From RZYX01 sp036654375 (lineage in GTDB: Bacteria > Bacillota > Clostridia > Oscillospirales > Acutalibacteraceae): 10,002 nucleotides of DNA. Under the pieces are notes generated by a model. That model saw only the letters and a list, made by a program, of their open reading frames with translations, searched no databases and was not told the origin of the DNA. The stretch is taken from contig JAVVSD010000022.1 of assembly GCA_036654375.1 (NCBI GenBank), forward strand, positions 1-10,002, given 5' to 3'. Below are positions 6,458 through 10,002 of the stretch, piece by piece; position 1 is the first letter of the stretch; the number at the start of each line of letters is the position of its first letter. The position numbers and the translations under genes were made by a program.

Positions 6458-6507
6458 TGACTTTTAATCAAGGTGTCCGGAGTTCGAATCTCCGATGGAT
6501 CACCAAA
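6458..6507 (+). repeat. Attachment site (right att core), displaced tRNA-Lys 3' half
   Basis: This is a perfect 50-bp copy of 4848-4897. It lacks the tRNA 5' half and cannot make a tRNA. It is followed 17 bases later by an intrinsic terminator, so this is probably the original chromosomal tRNA 3' end pushed away by insertion of the element. Confidence 0.9.
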
Positions 6508-6524
6508 TTCAATATTATTTGAGA

Positions 6525-6558
6525 ACAAAGCCACTATAATTTGTGGCTTTGTTTTTTT
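6525..6558 (+). terminator. Intrinsic terminator, probable ancestral tRNA-Lys terminator
   Basis: ACAAAGCCAC at 6525-6534 pairs perfectly with GTGGCTTTGT at 6543-6552 (8-base loop) and is followed by seven T (6552-6558). No complete gene on this strand precedes it now. Its position just after the displaced tRNA 3' half suggests it ended the tRNA transcript before the element inserted. The next 55 bases (6559-6613) hold nothing I recognise. Confidence 0.85.
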
Positions 6559-6613
6559 CTCTTTAACTTTAAAAGCTCTACTATATATAACGGATTTAAA
6601 AATAAAAAGTTGA

Positions 6614-7155
6614 AACCAAGTTTTGCAACCTGCCAACTCAAATACATCTATTGGCTCGCAGTTGGACTCCATTTCCACTAACACCAATACACAACAAGAT
6701 AAAAATAATTTAAATAATAGTATATCAAATAATTCTGAAAAGAGTGTCGATGTTTTAGATAAAATGTTAAAAAATCAATGAGCGATAGTTCTACTTACAA
6801 AAACGAAATAGCTCCAGTAAGAAATGATATTTTTGGCAAAGATATAAAGTTTAAAGAACCTGTTGATAATGAAATTGCACCAGTTAAAAATACTGTCAAC
6901 TTAAAAGAGCTATCTTCTGTTAAGTAGATAGAAAAAACCGCACCAAAGGAAAACATTAATACGACAGTCGGTCAAAGCAACCAACTAAAGGCAGAAAACT
7001 ATAAAAAATTATTAAAGGGATATGACCGTGATAAGAAAAAATCAAAAGATAGCCTAAATAGTGAGATTGCCAAAAAGTTAAACGAATATGACAACTTAAA
7101 GAATAAAAACACTAAAAAGGCTAACAACACCACGAAATCACATGAAACATTTGAA
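6614..7155 (+). pseudogene. Broken N-terminal part of polyvalent-protein unit 1 (linker and coiled coil)
   Basis: This is a decayed reading frame with no visible start. From 6614 an Asn/Ser-rich linker is readable in frame 2 up to a TGA at 6779-6781. A one-base deletion near 6767-6772, judged against the copy at 9918-9929, then moves the frame. The sequence continues in frame 1 as SDSSTYKNEIAPVRND and is stopped by TAG at 6925-6927. After the stop the same frame runs on through a Lys/Asn-rich stretch (about 6990-7130) that looks like a coiled coil, into the metallopeptidase ORF. The upstream end appears truncated against unknown DNA at about 6560-6614. Proteins of this type are usually long phage or conjugative-element multidomain proteins. 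Confidence 0.7.
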
Positions 7156-7710
7156 ATGCTTTCTAAACTTGCCGATGAAAGACAGACACAATATCACATT
7201 ACTAATAACAAAGAACTCTCAGAGATGGGATATAGCGTTGAGGGTAAGACCATAAACGGGCTTGTCAATAAAAATGGTGAGGTCTTGATAAACATTGATT
7301 CTGGCACTGCTTTAAATCGCATTGTAGGGCATGAAACCACTCATTTATTTGAGGGAACGCAGGAATACGAAGAACTCAAAGAAATGGTAAAGCAATATGC
7401 CACTATAAAAGGCGAATATGACACAAGGATAAAAGAGATGCAGAGACTTTATAAAGGCACAAACGCAAACATTCAAAATGAGATAACAAGTGACCTTATA
7501 GGAGATTATCTATTTACTGATACGAACTTTATAAACAAACTATCTGCCGAAAAACCAAATGTATTTAAAAGAATGTATGAAGAGATAAAACACTTATATA
7601 AGCTTGCTACAGCAGGGTCAAAGGAAGCGAGGCAACTTGAAAGGGTTAAAAAGGCTTTTGATAAGGCATATAAAAACACCACCACAAAAAGTGATGGTGA
7701 GGTTAAGTAT
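6679..7710 (+). repeat. Long direct repeat, copy 1 (constant module)
   Basis: This matches 8256-9287 at a constant offset of 1,577 bases. Bases 6743-7117 are identical to 8320-8694 over 375 bp. The rest (7118-7710) is roughly 88-90% identical by eye without indels, and the first 60 or so bases are more divergent. The repeat ends sharply after the codons for KY, where the variable module begins. Confidence 0.9.
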
Positions 7711-8358
7711 TCAATTGAAAGTTTTGGGGACAAAAAATATGTTAAGCACGATAGAAATGTAATAACTGGTAATAACCCACAAGATTGGGCAAAGCAAATT
7801 AATAATTATATCAATAATACAATCCGCAAAGGCGAAGATGTAACTGTTTATTCTATTGATGGGGACGCTCTTACTATCACAGAAGATACGGCAGGGAAAG
7901 CAAAATTTAGAAATGTTGTCGTTCTTAAAGACGGCTCAAAAAGACTTATGACAGATGATGAATATGCAACAAAATTAAGAGCAGAGTCTCATATTGATGA
8001 ATTGTCAGAGGTCTCTATAAAAGGGAAAAATATAGTGCCTGATTATAAAAACCATTATTTCGCAAAAGATGGGTTTAATTACCGCACTGCATATTTTTTA
8101 GATGAAGATGGTACGTATTATAAATTAACCCTATCAGTTGGCAAAAATGGGTCAATAAGTACAGTATATAACGTAGGAAAATTAAAAGAAGCTACTGCTC
8201 CTTTCATGGTTCAAAGACCTACCCGCAATAAAGCGGAGGAACACATAGCTTCTAATAACACCAATATATCACAAAAGAAAAATGGTGTCAATAATAGTAT
8301 ATCAAATAATTCTGAAAATAGTGTCGATGTTTTAGATAAAATGTTAAAAAATCAATGA
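7156..8358 (+). CDS. Metallopeptidase-like (HETTH) polyvalent/toxin-like protein fragment, unit 1
   Basis: This 400-residue piece is the longest intact remnant of the array. Residues 1 to about 175 form a zinc-metallopeptidase-like domain with HETTH at 59-63 (7330-7344) and a candidate third ligand Glu109 (NEITSD). A GEVKYS boundary at 181-186 leads to a separate beta-rich domain (about 187-355) with NHYFAKDGFNYRTAYF and YYKLTLSVGKNG. This resembles nuclease/toxin tips of phage polyvalent proteins, but the assignment is by memory of the family and is tentative. An Asn/Ser linker follows. The TGA at 8356-8358 results from the frameshift also present in unit 1's own leader. There is no ribosome binding site at 7156, and the frame is open from 6928, so this is probably an internal fragment and not a working gene. 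Confidence 0.6.
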   Translation: MLSKLADERQTQYHITNNKELSEMGYSVEGKTINGLVNKNGEVLINIDSGTALNRIVGHETTHLFEGTQEYEELKEMVKQYATIKGEYDTRIKEMQRLYKGTNANIQNEITSDLIGDYLFTDTNFINKLSAEKPNVFKRMYEEIKHLYKLATAGSKEARQLERVKKAFDKAYKNTTTKSDGEVKYSIESFGDKKYVKHDRNVITGNNPQDWAKQINNYINNTIRKGEDVTVYSIDGDALTITEDTAGKAKFRNVVVLKDGSKRLMTDDEYATKLRAESHIDELSEVSIKGKNIVPDYKNHYFAKDGFNYRTAYFLDEDGTYYKLTLSVGKNGSISTVYNVGKLKEATAPFMVQRPTRNKAEEHIASNNTNISQKKNGVNNSISNNSENSVDVLDKMLKNQ

Positions 8359-9287
8359 GCGATAGTTCTACTTACAAAAACGAAATAGCTCCAGTAAGAA
8401 ATGATATTTTTGGCAAAGATATAAAGTTTAAAGAACCTGTTGATAATGAAATTGCACCAGTTAAAAATACTGTCAACTTAAAAGAGCTATCTTCTGTTAA
8501 GTAGATAGAAAAAACCGCACCAAAGGAAAACATTAATACGACAGTCGGTCAAAGCAACCAACTAAAGGCAGAAAACTATAAAAAATTATTAAAGGGATAT
8601 GACCGTGATAAGAAAAAATCAAAAGATAGCCTAAATAGTGAGATTGCCAAAAAGTTAAACGAATATGACAACTTAAAGAATAAAAACACTAAAAGAGCTA
8701 ACAACTCCACTAAGTCACATGAAACATTTGAGATGCTTTCTAAACTTGCCGATGAAAGACAGACATAATATCACATTACTAATAGTAAAGAACTCACAGA
8801 GATGGGTTATAGCGTTGAGGGTAAGACCATCAACGGGCTTGTTAATAAAAATGGTGAAGTGCTTATAAACATCGACTCTGACACTGCTATTAATAGAATT
8901 ATAGGGCATGAAACCACTCATTTATTTGAGGGAACGCAGGAACACGAAGAACTCAAAGAAATGGTAAAGAAGTTTGCTATTACAAAAGGTGAATATGATA
9001 CAATGCTCAAAGAGTTGCAGAGGATTTATAAAGGCACAAACGCAAACATTCAAAATGAGATAACAAGCGACATTATAGGAGATTATTTATTTACAGATAC
9101 AGACTTTATAAACAATCTTTCGACTAAAAACCCAAACATATTCAAAAGAATATATGAAGAGATAAAGCATTTAGACAAGCTTGCAACAGCTGGCTCAAAA
9201 GAAGCAAGACAGCTTCAATAGGTAAAAAAGGCTTTTGACAAGGCATATAAAAACACCACTACAAAAAGTGATGGTGAGGTTAAGTAT
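8256..9287 (+). repeat. Long direct repeat, copy 2 (constant module)
   Basis: This is the second copy of the module at 6679-7710, spaced 1,577 bases from it. Its left end also matches copy 3 at 9836, spaced 1,580-1,581 bases. Differences from copy 1 in the metallopeptidase part fall often at third codon positions, which suggests the copies diverged while still under protein-level selection. Confidence 0.9.
8359..9221 (+). pseudogene. Decayed metallopeptidase-like (HETTH) module, unit 2
   Basis: Frame 3 carries the same linker, coiled coil and HETTH domain as unit 1 (HETTH at 8907-8921, NEITSD downstream). It is broken by TAG at 8502-8504 (shared with unit 1), TAA at 8766-8768 where unit 1 has CAA (Gln), and TAG at 9219-9221 where unit 1 has AGG (Arg). 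The longest surviving piece is 8802-9221 (139 residues). No frameshift is needed, since one frame reads through from about 8359 to the window end apart from nonsense codons. The product would have been a phage- or element-encoded multidomain protein. Confidence 0.75.
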
Positions 9288-9835
9288 AGCAAAAAATTAG
9301 GGGGATATAATCCTAAAATTGAGGTTACTACAGAAAATGTTCTTGAAAAATACGGTATTACAGATGTTAATAAAAAAGGTCATGTAGTCCAAAAAATTGC
9401 TGAAAATCTAAATAGCTTATATCTTTCCACACCTGAGAAATCAAAACCAATAACCAATATAGACACTGGAATGGACATTGAAATTTGGAAGGGCGGTATA
9501 AATGAAACCTTTGGTAAAGATGAGTATTTTAGTAATATATCTTATCAAGACAAATTAAACAAAATAGCAGTTATGCCTCATCTTGCTAAACTTATAAAAT
9601 ATGGCGAAGTTAGGGCTAATGAAGCTGCTAATAAACACAATCCAAATAGCAAGGTTAGATATGCCTATTTGGTTGCTTCTATTACTGTTGACGGAAAAGA
9701 TTATAACATGAATATGGATATAAGAAAATAACCTTATGGGGAAAACAGATTTTACATTCATAGTCTACAAATAAAAACGGATGTTGACTACCGTGCCCAC
9801 AGTGTGAAGCAGTTAAAGGATAGTCAATCATCCGC
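9222..9835 (+). pseudogene. Variable C-terminal tip of unit 2, nuclease/toxin-like, broken by one stop
   Basis: After KKAFDKAYKN and the GEVKYS boundary (ending about 9290) this module no longer resembles unit 1. It carries DIEIWKGGINETFGKDEYF, then NSKVRYAYLVASITVDGK and NMNMDIRK. TAA at 9729-9731 interrupts it, and the same frame continues with PYGENRFYIHSLQIKTD into the shared linker. The helix-plus-strands pattern ending in FYIHSLQI is reminiscent of barnase/EndoU/ColicinE5/RelE-type nuclease domains found at the ends of phage polyvalent proteins. That is inference from pattern memory and was not tested. The surviving ORF 9471-9731 encodes 86 residues. Confidence 0.6.
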
Positions 9836-10002
9836 TAACACCAATATATCACAAAAGAAAAATGGTGTCAATAATAGTATATCAAATAAATCTAAAAATA
9901 GTGTCGATGTTTTAGATGAGAATGTTAAAAAATCAATGAGCGATAGCTCTACTTACAAAAACGAAATAGCTCCAGTAAGAAATGATATTTTTGGCAAAGA
10001 TA
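9836..10002 (+). pseudogene. Start of unit 3 (linker), cut by window edge
   Basis: This is the third copy of the repeat, matching 8256 onwards almost exactly, beginning NTNISQKKNGVNNS. It keeps an extra base (GATGAGAATG against GATAAAATG), so its frame runs from unit 2's tip through the linker into STYKNEIAPVRNDIFGKD without the shift that breaks units 1 and 2. It therefore shows the ancestral reading frame. Whether unit 3 is intact cannot be seen. Confidence 0.75.

Larger units (their letters stand above)
4848..6507. mobile_element. Very small tRNA-Lys-targeted integrative element (att spacing 1,610 bp)
   Basis: The element is bounded by two perfect 50-bp att repeats, one forming the 3' half of tRNA-Lys. 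It contains a tyrosine recombinase with all six catalytic residues, a strongly folded GC-rich stretch with a possible 61-residue ORF, and a 72-residue ORF with a strong ribosome binding site. I see no replication initiator, relaxase, capsid or excisionase of known type. The intact integrase and perfect att sites argue against old decay. It is either a true minimal element that relies on host or helper functions, or a larger element that lost its middle recently. The boundaries are well supported, while its mobility is inferred. Confidence 0.8.

Noticed and set aside
6424..6687. 87-codon minus-strand ORF containing GDPSEIRTPDTLIKS
   Set aside because: It is the antisense translation of the tRNA 3' half and overlaps the start of the better-supported 72-residue gene and a terminator.
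8359..10002. Reassignment of TAG/TAA to glutamine in the repeat array
   Set aside because: Only one of the four stops lines up with Gln in the other copy, another lines up with Arg, and neighbouring genes use TAA normally. Pseudogene decay is simpler.

Overview
The window looks like an AT-rich Firmicutes chromosome, probably a gut-type clostridium. This rests on the low GC content, strong GGAGG-type ribosome binding sites, a clostridial-looking topoisomerase pair and a SecG of firmicute type. The species cannot be named from the sequence.

Left third (1-4757): two co-directional genes encode a divergent type IIA topoisomerase. A B subunit, cut by the window edge, is followed 42 bases later by a 748-residue A subunit, best read as ParE/ParC-like. 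A gene-free stretch of 287 bases holds several hairpins and a likely promoter. It leads into secG, which ends in a clear intrinsic terminator.

Middle (4758-6558): a tRNA-Lys(UUU) gene has its own good promoter. A tyrosine recombinase gene points back towards the tRNA 3' end. The 3' half of the tRNA, from the anticodon stem through CCA, is repeated perfectly (50 bp) 1,610 bases further on, just before an intrinsic terminator. This outlines a very small integrative element: int, a strongly folded GC-rich stretch with a possible 61-residue basic ORF, and a 72-residue acidic ORF with a strong ribosome binding site. I see no replication, mobilisation or structural genes between the att sites.

Right third (6559-10002): this holds a decayed tandem array of phage 'polyvalent protein'-like modules. 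Two full units and the start of a third repeat with a period of about 1.58 kb. Each unit has a constant part (linker, Lys-rich probable coiled coil, HETTH zinc-metallopeptidase-like domain ending in a KYS motif), then a different C-terminal domain, then a shared Asn/Ser-rich linker. The two variable domains are unrelated to each other and look like toxin/nuclease tips, which is the layout of polymorphic-toxin cassette arrays. A frameshift and several nonsense codons break the array. A 375-bp block, defects included, is identical between units 1 and 2, so the copies recombined after the array was already broken.

Taken together, this is conserved housekeeping DNA up to the tRNA-Lys gene, followed by an accessory region made of two separate mobile remnants or elements.
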